Positions 43,778-52,629 of a stretch of DNA of 56,608 nucleotides are shown piece by piece. Where the stretch lies: assembly GCA_013178375.1 (NCBI GenBank), contig JABLXQ010000040.1, forward strand, positions 1 to 56,608, written 5' to 3'. The notes below the pieces were generated by a model. That model did not search any database and was not told the origin of the DNA. It saw nothing but the letters and a program-made list of their open reading frames with translations. Made by a program: the position numbers and the translations under genes. Origin of the DNA: Gammaproteobacteria bacterium (GTDB lineage: Bacteria; Pseudomonadota; Gammaproteobacteria; Pseudomonadales; Ketobacteraceae). Within the stretch, counting starts at the first letter, position 1. Each line of letters opens with the position of its first letter.

Positions 43778-44415
43778 TGCTTGCCACCCTCGGTGCCATC
43801 GGCTTCACGGTCGCCGTGAATGATGTCCACCAGCCGGATTGCATCCTGCTCCATCAGCACCGAAATTTCGTCGATCTTGCGGCAGAAAAAACGATGGAAG
43901 AACAGCGCCGGAATCGCGACCAGCAGACCGGCCACCGTGGTGTAAAGGGCTTCTGCAATGCCGCCGGCAAACAGGGCAGGATCGGCCGATCCGCGCAGGA
44001 CGATGGTGCTGAACACATTCACCATTCCCGTCACCGTACCCAGCAGACCCAGCAGCGGCGAAATAGTGGCGATGGTGCCCAGCAAATTGAGGAAACGTCC
44101 CATTTCATGAATTTCGTGGGTCGCCGTTTCCACAATGGATTCCTTCATGATATCGCGCCCGTGTTTGGCGTTGATCAAGCCAATGGCCAGCACCCGGCCC
44201 AGCGGTGAGGAATCCCGCAGTTCCTTCACTTTTTTCGCATCCAGCTGGCTGTTCTTGACCCAGCCCCATACGCGGCTCATGAGATTGCGCGGGCTGATCC
44301 GGTTGACGCGCAGGGCCCAGAGGCGTTCGGCGATGATCGCCAGCGCAACGACGGAACAGAGAATGATGGGGTACATCACCGGGCCACCGGCCACTATTAA
44401 ATCGAGCACTTTCAC
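43774..44415 (-). CDS. exbB: MotA/TolQ/ExbB proton channel family protein
   Basis: A 213-residue inner-membrane protein with three helices (about 10-30, 105-130 and 145-170) and the conserved Gly-Leu-Leu-Gly-Thr-Val-Thr-Gly motif in the second. It forms the pentameric channel around ExbD. It is the first gene of the set after comEC, with a 108-base gap. Confidence 0.92.
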   Translation of the reverse strand: MKVLDLIVAGGPVMYPIILCSVVALAIIAERLWALRVNRISPRNLMSRVWGWVKNSQLDAKKVKELRDSSPLGRVLAIGLINAKHGRDIMKESIVETATHEIHEMGRFLNLLGTIATISPLLGLLGTVTGMVNVFSTIVLRGSADPALFAGGIAEALYTTVAGLLVAIPALFFHRFFCRKIDEISVLMEQDAIRLVDIIHGDREADGTEGGKQ

Positions 44416-44523
44416 GCGCCATAATCTCCTGTTTTTTTAATGTTTTTTACTGTAGCACACTGTAGCAGCTTTTTAGAACGCCGCTGCAGACCTGATCGCA
44501 TTTCGGCCATCGCGGGAGAGGTG

Positions 44524-46755
44524 TCAGGGCAACGGAAAACGCAGGGGGCCGGACCCCGCCATCACGCGAAATACCAGCGCGCTTCGCTCCAGCTGGTGCA
44601 GCAGTTCCGGCGCTGGCGCATCGGTGAGAATCAGCTCCGCGCCCTGTTGCTGCCAGAAGGACAACAGGGACGGCAGCAACTGGTCCTGGCGGGCCGGATT
44701 GAACAGTATGCGACGGACGGCCAGTTCGCTTTTCGCGGAACGCAACAACGCTTGCTGGGCTGCCCCGCTGAGAGATGGCCACAGCAGCCAGGATTCCTCG
44801 CCAAATTGCAGCCGCACCACACAACGGGCGCCCTGGCGATGCAGCACCTGTGACTGCGCCGGACCGTCTGAAAATGCCCCCGGCTGACACAGATCGCCCA
44901 ACCGGATCTGCTGCACTTCGGGCTCTCCCAGCCCGTTGGCTTGCAGCGGCAGCTGCATGAAGGTCCAGCTTTCCGCCGCCCAGAATGCAGCACTGCCCCG
45001 CAGCGACGTACTCGACACGGGAACACCAATTCCCCAGTAGGTGAGAAACGCCTGCTGCCAGGAAGTGATGAGCTGCGGCCAGGGACTGGCGCCGATGAAA
45101 AGTGCCTGCTCCGGCATAATGATGGCCATCTGCAACGGACCACCACTTTCCCGCAACCAGACCTCCCCTTCCCTTTGCGCGGGTTGAACCAGCGGCTGCA
45201 ATAGCGGCAGGAACAACAACGGCGCCAGCCAGCGCGCGGGCAACCCTGCGGAGCAAATCCACAGCGATCCTGCCAACCCCAGCAGCATGGCACTGACTGG
45301 CCGGGGCGGCACCTGCAGCACGGCATAGCGCAGGTCGGCAAACCAGCCCAGCGTTACCAGCCAGAGATCGGTCAGCCAGCCGGCCGGTATCAACAGCGCA
45401 TTGGCGGCGTCGCCGATCAGTCCCCACGCCAGCGCCCACAACAGCGCCAGCGGCGTCAGCACCATGCCCACCAGCGGCATGGCAAAGGCATTGGTGACGC
45501 CTGACACCAGCGACACATTCTGCAACTGCCATAGCAGCACCGGCGCCAGCCCCACGAAAATCCCCGCCTGCACCCGCAGCCATCCGCGCACCCAGCCCAG
45601 GCGGAACACGGCGCCGCCGCTCATCCACAGAATCCAGTATACCGCCATGAACGACAGCCAGAAGCCCAGCGCATAGACCGCCATCGGGTCCCAGACCAGC
45701 ACCAGGAAAAACGCCAGCGCCAACGCGAACCAGAGTTGCTGCACCCGCCCCGTGAGCTGCAGCACCACGAACACCGCCAGCATCACCAGCGCCCGCTGTA
45801 CCGGTAACCCCAGTCCGGCGATGGCGCCGTACAGGCAAGCCACTGCAAACGCACCAGCCGCGGCGACATGGGACGCCGGCACCCGATGAGTGAGCCAGAT
45901 CCAGCGCCGCAACAGGAACTGCAGCAACCACAGCACCACCCCCGCCACCAACACGATATGGGACCCGGAAATGGCAACCAGATGAGTAGTGCCGGTGGCG
46001 TTGAACAGTGTCCACTGCTGCTGATGCATCAGGGACCGATCCCCTGTCACCAGTGCCAGGGGAATGGCGAGCCCCGTCCTGTCCACCGCGGGCGTCTTTT
46101 CCGCCTGCCGCATCAACGCCTCCCGCAGGGCAAAGCGGGCCCGGTCCAGCCAGGCGGCCGAATCCTCCACCAGCAATGACGAATCACCCGGCTCCACTTG
46201 GAAGCGCGCAATTACATGCTGCGAACGGTACCAGCGGGCTGCATCAAAACTGCCGGGATTGCGCGCCGGTTCGGGTGGAATGAAGTGGACGTTGAATTCC
46301 CAGCGCTGACCCGGCCTGGGCGGATGTTGCAGATGCTGACGTGGAATGCTGATCTCCAGCTGGACGGGCCACAGGACTGATTCACCCGACCACAGATCAC
46401 AAGGCAGATCCTTGCCACTGGAAACGCAATCGGGCTGCAGCAACAACCGGTGCCGGTAGAAACGGGAATCCGGCAAACCGCTGACAGTGCCGGTAATGTG
46501 ATAGGAACGATCAGCCTCCAGGGCCCAGGGCGCAAAACGCACGTTGCCCAGACCTGCCAATTGCCAGCCCAGCAACAACGCCAGACCCAGCCCGAAGGCT
46601 CGACGCAGCCGTTGCGGGCCGCGCCGCCAGATCGCGCCGGCCCAGGCCACCAACATCATCCCTGCCAGCCACCAGATTGCCGTAACCGGCTGAGGATCGA
46701 GCATCAGCAGGCTCAGGACCAGCGCACAGGGAACTCCCAGAATTAAGATGGCCAT
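44524..46755 (-). CDS. comEC: ComEC/Rec2 DNA-uptake channel with degenerate metallo-beta-lactamase domain
   Basis: A 743-residue inner-membrane protein. It has N-terminal helices with an OB-type DUF4131 region (about 1-190), then the Competence domain of about ten helices (about 215-510) with the Ile-Ser-Gly-Ser-His motif, which would pass single-stranded DNA into the cytosol. The C-terminal 210 residues align in length and secondary structure with the usual metallo-beta-lactamase nuclease domain, but the HxHxDH motif and all other metal ligands are missing. It lies in the conserved position between exbB and the divergent DUF2062 gene. Confidence 0.9.
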   Translation of the reverse strand: MAILILGVPCALVLSLLMLDPQPVTAIWWLAGMMLVAWAGAIWRRGPQRLRRAFGLGLALLLGWQLAGLGNVRFAPWALEADRSYHITGTVSGLPDSRFYRHRLLLQPDCVSSGKDLPCDLWSGESVLWPVQLEISIPRQHLQHPPRPGQRWEFNVHFIPPEPARNPGSFDAARWYRSQHVIARFQVEPGDSSLLVEDSAAWLDRARFALREALMRQAEKTPAVDRTGLAIPLALVTGDRSLMHQQQWTLFNATGTTHLVAISGSHIVLVAGVVLWLLQFLLRRWIWLTHRVPASHVAAAGAFAVACLYGAIAGLGLPVQRALVMLAVFVVLQLTGRVQQLWFALALAFFLVLVWDPMAVYALGFWLSFMAVYWILWMSGGAVFRLGWVRGWLRVQAGIFVGLAPVLLWQLQNVSLVSGVTNAFAMPLVGMVLTPLALLWALAWGLIGDAANALLIPAGWLTDLWLVTLGWFADLRYAVLQVPPRPVSAMLLGLAGSLWICSAGLPARWLAPLLFLPLLQPLVQPAQREGEVWLRESGGPLQMAIIMPEQALFIGASPWPQLITSWQQAFLTYWGIGVPVSSTSLRGSAAFWAAESWTFMQLPLQANGLGEPEVQQIRLGDLCQPGAFSDGPAQSQVLHRQGARCVVRLQFGEESWLLWPSLSGAAQQALLRSAKSELAVRRILFNPARQDQLLPSLLSFWQQQGAELILTDAPAPELLHQLERSALVFRVMAGSGPLRFPLP

Positions 46756-46853
46756 CCGTGGCTCCTGACGTCACTGAATGACAGTAATACAGCAAACCGA
46801 ATGCATCATGATGCTCCCTGGCTGTCTGGTCTAACCATGCGCGTGCCGGCATA

Positions 46854-47411
46854 ATGGTCGCTCGAAAACCACCACAGGCAGTGCTCTTGAAGAAGTTCTT
46901 TCAAAAATATTCACCCAACGCGCATTCCGTGCGCGGAAACCGCCTGGTGGCAAAACTCGGTCCCCGCCTTACTGATCCCAATCTGTGGCATTTCAATCGC
47001 CGCTCGGTGTCGGCCGGGGTATTTGCCGGCATCTTCTCGGCCTTCATGCCACCGGGCCTGCAACTGATACTGGCAATTCCCCTGGCGATGGCGATCCGCG
47101 GCAACCTGGCCGTGGCATTCGCCTCCACCTGGGTCACCAATCCCTTCACCTACCTGCCGGTGTATTTTGCCTGCTACCGGCTTGGGCTATGGCTAATGGG
47201 GAAAAATGCCGATATCTCCGACGCGGAATTCAACCTCGACCACCTGGCCGCCAACCTGTGGGACGTGGGTCAGCCGCTGCTCCTGGGGTGCAGTGTCAGC
47301 GCGGTGTTTTTCGGAGGGCTCTGCTACGGGCTGGTGCGCCTGTTGTGGCGACTGAGCGTGATCAGCCATATCCGGCAGCGGGCGCTGCGCCGTAAACAGA
47401 AAGCGTCGTAA
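46854..47411 (+). CDS. DUF2062 membrane protein
   Basis: A 185-residue protein with the DUF2062 pattern: Arg-Arg-Ser-Val-Ser-Ala-Gly-Val-Phe-Ala-Gly, Pro-Pro-Gly-Leu-Gln and Trp-Val-Thr-Asn-Pro-Phe-Thr. There are two to three membrane helices (about 55-85, 95-115 and 140-165). Function is unknown, though the gene next to comEC and lolCD is conserved in Pseudomonas. The start at ATG 46854 is plausible; a GTG nine codons later is possible. Confidence 0.88.
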   Translation: MVARKPPQAVLLKKFFQKYSPNAHSVRGNRLVAKLGPRLTDPNLWHFNRRSVSAGVFAGIFSAFMPPGLQLILAIPLAMAIRGNLAVAFASTWVTNPFTYLPVYFACYRLGLWLMGKNADISDAEFNLDHLAANLWDVGQPLLLGCSVSAVFFGGLCYGLVRLLWRLSVISHIRQRALRRKQKAS

Positions 47412-47464
47412 AAGAAAACGACTACCCCGCCTTAAGAGACAGCAGCAACAACAACTATCGCGCC

Positions 47465-48178
47465 CTACAACGCGCCCAGGGCCAGATCGCCTGCGGTCGC
47501 ATCCAGCAAATGCCCGTCTTCCATCCGCACCACCCTGCCCACTTGGCGCGCCAGACCCAGATCGTGGGTGACGATCAGGAACGAGATCTGCAGGTCGCGG
47601 TTGAGTTCGTGCATCAGCCCCTGGATTTCCCGCGCGGTATGCACGTCGAGATTCCCGGTGGGCTCGTCCGCCATCACGCAGCCCGGCTTGGTCACCAATG
47701 CCCGCGCAATCGCTACCCGCTGCCGTTCACCGCCGGACAGCTCCGACGGCTTGTGGGACACGCGATGCCCCAGCCCTACCCGCTCCAGCATTTCGGCCGC
47801 GCGTTTTTTCACGGCAGGGATGGAATCTTCCTTGCGCAGCAGCAGCGGCATGGACACGTTTTCCAGCGCACTGAATTCCGCCAGCAGATGGTGGAACTGA
47901 TAGACGAAACCGATGTTGCGGTTGCGCACCACGCCGCGTTCCTTGTCGTTCAGGGAGCTGAAGTCGCGGCCATTGATCAGCACGCTGCCGGAGGAAGGCA
48001 CATCCAGCCCGCTCAACAAATGCAGCAGCGTGGTCTTGCCGGAACCGGAGTTGCCGATGATCGCCACCAGCTCGCCCCGCTCCAGGCGGAAATTCACGGA
48101 TTTGAGGACCTGGACCTGCTCCGGGCCCTCATCGAAATGCTTCACCAGATCACGGCATTCCAGCACGGCATTATTCAT
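47465..48178 (-). CDS. lolD: Lipoprotein-releasing ABC transporter ATPase LolD
   Basis: A 237-residue ATPase with Walker A Gly-Asn-Ser-Gly-Ser-Gly-Lys-Thr-Thr, signature Leu-Ser-Gly-Gly-Glu-Arg-Gln and Walker B ending Met-Ala-Asp-Glu-Pro. It powers transfer of outer-membrane lipoproteins to LolA. It overlaps the 3' end of the permease gene by 8 bases. Confidence 0.96.
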   Translation of the reverse strand: MNNAVLECRDLVKHFDEGPEQVQVLKSVNFRLERGELVAIIGNSGSGKTTLLHLLSGLDVPSSGSVLINGRDFSSLNDKERGVVRNRNIGFVYQFHHLLAEFSALENVSMPLLLRKEDSIPAVKKRAAEMLERVGLGHRVSHKPSELSGGERQRVAIARALVTKPGCVMADEPTGNLDVHTAREIQGLMHELNRDLQISFLIVTHDLGLARQVGRVVRMEDGHLLDATAGDLALGAL

Positions 48179-49406
48179 AGCGCAGGGCCTCCGCTGGTTG
48201 CACTTTTGACGCCTTCAGCGCCGGGTAAAGGGTGGCAAGGAAACTCATCACGAAGCCCACGCTGGCGACGAACACCACGTTTTCCCAGCGCAGTCCCGAC
48301 GGCAGGTAATTCACGAAATACTGCCTCATCAGCTGGGTGTGCGTAACCTGCTCCAGCCAGTTGAAAAAGTCGCTGATATTGAGCGCAATGGCGATCCCCA
48401 GCAGCATGCCCGCCAGAGTGCCGAATACGCCGATGAAACTGCCCTGCACCATGAACACGCCCATGATCGTGCCCGGCGAAGCGCCCAGGGTGCGCAGGAT
48501 CGCGATGTCCGCTTTCTTGTCCGTGACCACCATCACCAGGCTCGACACGATGTTGAACGCTGCCACCGCCACGATCAGCATCAGCAGCAGCGCCATCATG
48601 GTTTTTTCCATCTTGATGGCGTTGAACAGGGTGCCGTGGGTGCGGGTCCAGTCAGAGGCGTAATACTTGCCCTGCTCGGAATTGGCCAGATCCCAGGAAA
48701 TGGCGCCGGCCTGGAACAGATCCTTCACCCGCAGCCGCACGCCTTCCACTTCCCCTTTCATTCTGGCCAGCCGGGCGGCGTCTTCGATGTGAATAAAGCC
48801 CACCATGCCGTCGAGCTCGGCGCCCACATGGAACACACCGATCAGGGTGAAGCGCTTGAAACGGGGCACGATGCCGGCGGGCGTGATCGCCGCTTCCGGC
48901 AATACCAGGGTGACCTTGTCGCCCAGCGCCAGCCCCAGCTTGCGGGCCAGGGCGCTGCCCAGAATGATATTGAAGTCACCGGGTTTCAGATCGTTCAGGC
49001 TGCCGGCATCCATGTGCTGCGGCAGGATCGACACGTCCTTTTCATAATCCGGCTCGATCCCGGTGATGAAGGCACTGTCCACCACGCCCTTGTTGCTGAG
49101 CAGTCCCTGCAACTGGATGAACGGGGCAGCCGCTTCCACTCCCTCATGGGCACGGGCTTTCTCCACCAGTGCCTGCCAGTCGTCAAGCGGACGGTAACCC
49201 AGCACGCTGGCCTGGGGCACCATGCCCAGGATGCGGCGCTGCAGTTCGCGGTCGAAGCCGTTCATGACCGACAGCACCACGATCAGCACGGCCACACCCA
49301 GGGTCAACCCCAGGATCGACGTCAGCGATATGAAGGAAATGAAATGATTACGCCGCTTGGCGCGGGTGTAACGTAAACCGATAAAAAGGGGGACAGGTCT
49401 GTACAT
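48171..49406 (-). CDS. lolC: LolC/LolE family lipoprotein-releasing permease
   Basis: A 411-residue permease with one N-terminal helix, a large periplasmic domain (about 45-265) and three C-terminal helices (FtsX fold). The motif Met-Glu-Lys-Thr-Met-Met is typical. Only one LolC/E gene is present beside lolD, whereas E. coli and Pseudomonas have two, so it may be a LolF-type subunit acting as a homodimer unless a second copy is elsewhere. ATGs at 49415 and 49406 are both possible; the second fits family length. Confidence 0.92.
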   Translation of the reverse strand: MYRPVPLFIGLRYTRAKRRNHFISFISLTSILGLTLGVAVLIVVLSVMNGFDRELQRRILGMVPQASVLGYRPLDDWQALVEKARAHEGVEAAAPFIQLQGLLSNKGVVDSAFITGIEPDYEKDVSILPQHMDAGSLNDLKPGDFNIILGSALARKLGLALGDKVTLVLPEAAITPAGIVPRFKRFTLIGVFHVGAELDGMVGFIHIEDAARLARMKGEVEGVRLRVKDLFQAGAISWDLANSEQGKYYASDWTRTHGTLFNAIKMEKTMMALLLMLIVAVAAFNIVSSLVMVVTDKKADIAILRTLGASPGTIMGVFMVQGSFIGVFGTLAGMLLGIAIALNISDFFNWLEQVTHTQLMRQYFVNYLPSGLRWENVVFVASVGFVMSFLATLYPALKASKVQPAEALRYE

Positions 49407-49499
49407 GGCGCGCATTAAACCACAGCAATCAAGCGAATACGAACACTATAAGGACAGCTCAGAGGCATGGAATTCCCGTTTTCTGGCTACAATTGAAAA

Positions 49500-50099
49500 A
49501 TGAAACCGGAGGATACTGCCCCCATGTCCGACATCGAACGGCGCGACTATTACCGCATGGAAGATCGGGTTCACCTGATCAGGACACCCCTGGAAAAGCA
49601 TTTGATTTCCGAGGACCCCTACGGTGACCAGTACAACATTCCCCGCCAGGCCCTGCTGATCAGCCAGTTGCAGGCCATAGACAACGACAGCCGGGACTTG
49701 TTGCGCCAGGTCGGCGATTATAACCGCGCGCTGGGCAGTTACCTGCGGGCGATGGATGAAAAAATCGAGCTGGTGGCGAAATACGTGGTGAGCCACGACA
49801 AGGAACTGGCCCAGAAGGAGCCGGTGAACCTCAGCGAAGGGGGCATATCCTACTACGACGGCTCACCGCTGACGGTGGGATCATACCTGCACCTGATCAT
49901 CGTGCTGTTCCCTTCCTACGCCAGCGTCGCCGCCATCGGCCAGGTGCGCACCTGCGAGAAAATCGAGGAGCAGCCGGTCATCTACCGGATCGGCGTGGAA
50001 TTCCAGGTATTGCTGGAGGCGGACCGCAAGCTGATCGTGCGCCACATCCGCCGCCGCCAGTCCCAGGCAATTCGTGAACAGGGCCAAAAAACGGACTGA
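49500..50099 (+). CDS. PilZ-domain c-di-GMP-binding protein
   Basis: A 199-residue cytosolic protein with an N-terminal Arg-Arg-Asp-Tyr-Tyr-Arg motif, a helical middle segment and a C-terminal PilZ domain with Asn-Leu-Ser-Glu-Gly-Gly. Both c-di-GMP contact motifs are present, in contrast to the pilZ gene at 22763. A gene of this type lies near lolC in Pseudomonas. ATGs at 49500 and 49524 are both possible; GGAGG lies 11 nt before the second. The output is unknown. Confidence 0.88.
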   Translation: MKPEDTAPMSDIERRDYYRMEDRVHLIRTPLEKHLISEDPYGDQYNIPRQALLISQLQAIDNDSRDLLRQVGDYNRALGSYLRAMDEKIELVAKYVVSHDKELAQKEPVNLSEGGISYYDGSPLTVGSYLHLIIVLFPSYASVAAIGQVRTCEKIEEQPVIYRIGVEFQVLLEADRKLIVRHIRRRQSQAIREQGQKTD

Positions 50100-50135
50100 A
50101 ATGAACAGCGATTACAAGGTTTTGTCTGCCACCTC

Positions 50136-50186
50136 TGCTATAAATAAACGGTTGCTATAGATAAAGAGTTGCTATAACTAATCGAA
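50136..50186. repeat. Three 17-bp tandem repeats (TGCTATA-centred) upstream of a small exported-protein gene
   Basis: The heptamer TGCTATA occurs at 50136, 50153 and 50170, exactly 17 bases apart, and the bases between are similar (AATAAAC, GATAAAG, ACTAATC). The array ends about 30 bases before the gene at 50215. It could be a multi-site operator or stacked -10 elements. Confidence 0.6.
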
Positions 50187-50214
50187 AACAATCTGCGGCT
50201 AAAAAGGTCGGACC

Positions 50215-50499
50215 ATGAAAACAATGATGAAACCCCTGATTGTGATGGCATTGGCCGGGTTGTGCAGCAACCTGTTCGCCGAGGAGATCGCGGTACCTGC
50301 AGGCCAGCAGGGAAACAGCAGCGTCGACCGCCCCCGCACCGGCCTCAGCATGGACCAGGTCACCGCCAAATTCGGCGGCCCGGACCAGCAACTGCCCGCC
50401 GTGGGCAATCCGCCCATTACCCGCTGGGTATACGATGGTTTCACCGTCTATTTCGAGAACGACCGCGTCATCCACAGCGTCCTGAACGCTGCCCCCTGA
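50215..50499 (+). CDS. Small exported protein, SmpA/BamE-like pattern
   Basis: A 94-residue protein with a cleavable signal peptide (about 1-22, ending Leu-Phe-Ala). The mature part has Gly-Leu-Ser-Met-Asp-Gln-Val-Thr-Ala-Lys-Phe-Gly and Pro-Pro-Ile-Thr-Arg-Trp-Val-Tyr, a pattern like the SmpA/OmlA fold, and ends in a short beta-strand. It is probably periplasmic. No catalytic residues are apparent and the function is unknown. Confidence 0.8.
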   Translation: MKTMMKPLIVMALAGLCSNLFAEEIAVPAGQQGNSSVDRPRTGLSMDQVTAKFGGPDQQLPAVGNPPITRWVYDGFTVYFENDRVIHSVLNAAP

Positions 50500-50567
50500 A
50501 TTCACTTTTCCCCGGGGCGGTAATCCGCTATTTTACCGCCTCGTTCCACTACCTTCCTGTTGCAAAC

Positions 50568-51602
50568 ATGACTGATCGTTTTTCCCTGCTGCCCGAATGG
50601 GCCGAACAGGAAGCCGTGCTCATGGCATGGCCCCACGAATCCACCGACTGGCAACCCTGGCTGGCAGCGATCCAGCACGATTACGTGGAACTGGCAGTGG
50701 CCATTGCGCGGGAAGTGCCACCGGTGATCCTGTGTCAGGACGAGGCGCACCGGGATCTGATCCTGCGTCAGCTGGCAGGTCGCTGCGAACATGCACCCGT
50801 GCTGGTGATCGCCCCGTACAATGACACCTGGTGCCGGGACTATGGCCCTATCACGCTCGATGCGAACGGCCAGCGCCGCCTGCTGGACTTCTGCTTCAAC
50901 GGCTGGGGCGACAAGTACGACGCCGAGCTGGACAACGACATCAACCGGTCCATCGCCCAGGTGTGGCAGCCGGAACTGCAGACGATCGATTTCGAACTGG
51001 AAGGCGGCAGCATTGAAACCGATGGCGTGGGCACTCTGCTCACCACCACCCACTGCCTGCTGGACAGTAATCGCAACAACGATTTCTCGAAAGAACAGAT
51101 CGAAGCCTTCGTGCTGGAAAAGCTGGGCCTGCAACGCTGCCTGTGGCTGAGCCGCGGCGCCCTGTTCGGCGACGACACCGACAGCCATATCGACAACCTG
51201 GCCCGCTTCTGCAGCGCCGACACCGTTGCCTTCGCTACCTGCTCCGACGTGAATGATCCGCACCACGAACACCTGCAGGCAATGGAAGCAGAGCTGCAAC
51301 AATTCCGTCAGCCCAATGGCAAACCCTATGTGCTGAAAGCGATTGAAATACCGCAGCCGCAGTTCGACGAGAACGGCAAGCGCCTGCCCGGCAGCTACAT
51401 CAATTTCCTGATCGTCAACAACAGTGTCATCGTGCCGGTGTTTGATTGCCCGCAGGACCAGGCTGCACTGCAGACTCTGCAGCAATGCTTCCCCGGCAAA
51501 CGCCTGCTGCCGGTGCCTGGTAAAAACCTGATCAAGCAGTTTGGCGGCCCGCACTGTGCCACCATGCAGTTGCCCAAAGGCACCACTCTTATCAACCGTT
51601 AA
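50568..51602 (+). CDS. aguA: Agmatine deiminase family protein
   Basis: A 344-residue guanidino-modifying enzyme, predicted to convert agmatine to N-carbamoylputrescine and ammonia. It shows Asp-Thr-Trp-Cys-Arg-Asp-Tyr-Gly-Pro, Glu-Gly-Gly-Ser-Ile-Glu-Thr-Asp-Gly, Asp-Ser-His-Ile-Asp-Asn and the nucleophile Cys in Gly-Gly-Pro-His-Cys. The C-terminal loop lacks the Gly-Asn-Ile-His-Cys form of classical AguA, so it belongs to a sister subgroup. The ATG at 50568 starts the domain. The amidase gene follows 32 bases later, supporting the polyamine role. Confidence 0.88.
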   Translation: MTDRFSLLPEWAEQEAVLMAWPHESTDWQPWLAAIQHDYVELAVAIAREVPPVILCQDEAHRDLILRQLAGRCEHAPVLVIAPYNDTWCRDYGPITLDANGQRRLLDFCFNGWGDKYDAELDNDINRSIAQVWQPELQTIDFELEGGSIETDGVGTLLTTTHCLLDSNRNNDFSKEQIEAFVLEKLGLQRCLWLSRGALFGDDTDSHIDNLARFCSADTVAFATCSDVNDPHHEHLQAMEAELQQFRQPNGKPYVLKAIEIPQPQFDENGKRLPGSYINFLIVNNSVIVPVFDCPQDQAALQTLQQCFPGKRLLPVPGKNLIKQFGGPHCATMQLPKGTTLINR

Positions 51603-51634
51603 CCCGTATCAGTTTGTTAAAAGGTTCGAGCAAG

Positions 51635-52552
51635 ATGAGCAACAAGACCCTGCGCGTTGGCGTGATCCAGCAACCGGCCTGGCCCGACAAGGCCAAGAGC
51701 CTTGCCGAAACCGAACGTCTGCTTAAACAGCTGGTGGACGCGGGTAAACCGGAACTAGTGCTGCTGCAGGAACTGCACTGCACGCATTATTTCTGTCAGG
51801 TGGAAGACACGGCGCTGTTCGATCTGGCGGAGCCGCTGGATGGCCCCAGCGCGCAGACCCTGTCGCGCTGGGCCAAGCAGTACAACACTGTGCTGGTAGG
51901 TTCGATCTTTGAAAAACGGGCGCCCGGCGTGTTCCACAACACTGCCGTCGTGTTCGAAAAGGATGGTTCGCTGGCGGGCACCTACCGCAAGATGCACATC
52001 CCCGACGACCCAGGCTTCTACGAAAAATTCTATTTCACCCCCGGCGACGCGGTGAAACTGAACGGCGACAGCGGCTTCACCCCGATTCCCACCAGCGTGG
52101 GCAATCTGGGCGTGCTGGTGTGCTGGGACCAGTGGTACCCGGAAGGCGCGCGCCTGATGGCCATGGCCGGTGCCGACATCCTGCTGTACCCCACCGCCAT
52201 CGGCTGGGACCCGCGCGACACCGCCGACGCGCAGGCGAAACAGAAAAATGCCTGGCAACTGATCCAGCGCTCCCACGCGGTGGCCAACCACTTGCCGGTG
52301 ATCGTGGCGAATCGCGTCGGCCATGAAGACGATCTTTCCGGTCAGAGCGACGGCATCCTGTTCTGGGGCGGCAGTTTCATCAGCGGCCAGCAGGGCGACA
52401 TCCTCTGCGAAGGCGACGCACACACGGCACAATACCTGATTGCCGAGGTGGAACTGGGCCGCACCGAATACCTGCGCCGCATGTGGCCGTATTTCCGCGA
52501 CCGCCGCATCGATGCGTACGGTGGCCTGACCCAGCGCTTTCTGAAACCCTGA
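51635..52552 (+). CDS. aguB: N-carbamoylputrescine amidase
   Basis: A 305-residue nitrilase-fold amidase that releases putrescine, CO2 and ammonia from N-carbamoylputrescine. The Glu-Lys-Cys triad is visible in Leu-Leu-Gln-Glu-Leu, Tyr-Arg-Lys-Met-His and Val-Cys-Trp-Asp-Gln-Trp. The His-Ile-Pro-Asp-Asp-Pro-Gly-Phe-Tyr-Glu-Lys stretch is characteristic of AguB. It is in an operon with the deiminase. Confidence 0.95.
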   Translation: MSNKTLRVGVIQQPAWPDKAKSLAETERLLKQLVDAGKPELVLLQELHCTHYFCQVEDTALFDLAEPLDGPSAQTLSRWAKQYNTVLVGSIFEKRAPGVFHNTAVVFEKDGSLAGTYRKMHIPDDPGFYEKFYFTPGDAVKLNGDSGFTPIPTSVGNLGVLVCWDQWYPEGARLMAMAGADILLYPTAIGWDPRDTADAQAKQKNAWQLIQRSHAVANHLPVIVANRVGHEDDLSGQSDGILFWGGSFISGQQGDILCEGDAHTAQYLIAEVELGRTEYLRRMWPYFRDRRIDAYGGLTQRFLKP

Positions 52553-52616
52553 TTTTCTCTGCGAGACTGATTTTTCCACGAGCCTGGTTTTTCCACCAGC
52601 TTCGTTTTTCCGCGAA
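52549..52616. repeat. Imperfect tandem repeats with small inverted repeats between aguB and the phosphodiesterase gene
   Basis: Four units of about 16-18 bases share a core like TGATTTTTCCACGAG, beginning at the aguB stop codon. The third and fourth units are each short inverted repeats (CTGGT...ACCAG and TTCG...CGAA). They fill the whole spacer and end at the next Shine-Dalgarno. Confidence 0.55.
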
Positions 52617-52629
52617 GGAGTTAACCCGC

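Noticed and set aside
40874-43819. 981-codon frame on the plus strand opposite murB, ptp, kdsB and lpxK
   Set aside because: It spans four well-supported genes on the other strand and has no recognisable domain; it is a by-product of high GC codon use.
44447-46015. 522-codon minus-strand frame within comEC in another frame
   Set aside because: Its composition is Gly/Ala/Val low complexity; the comEC frame has the expected helices and motifs.
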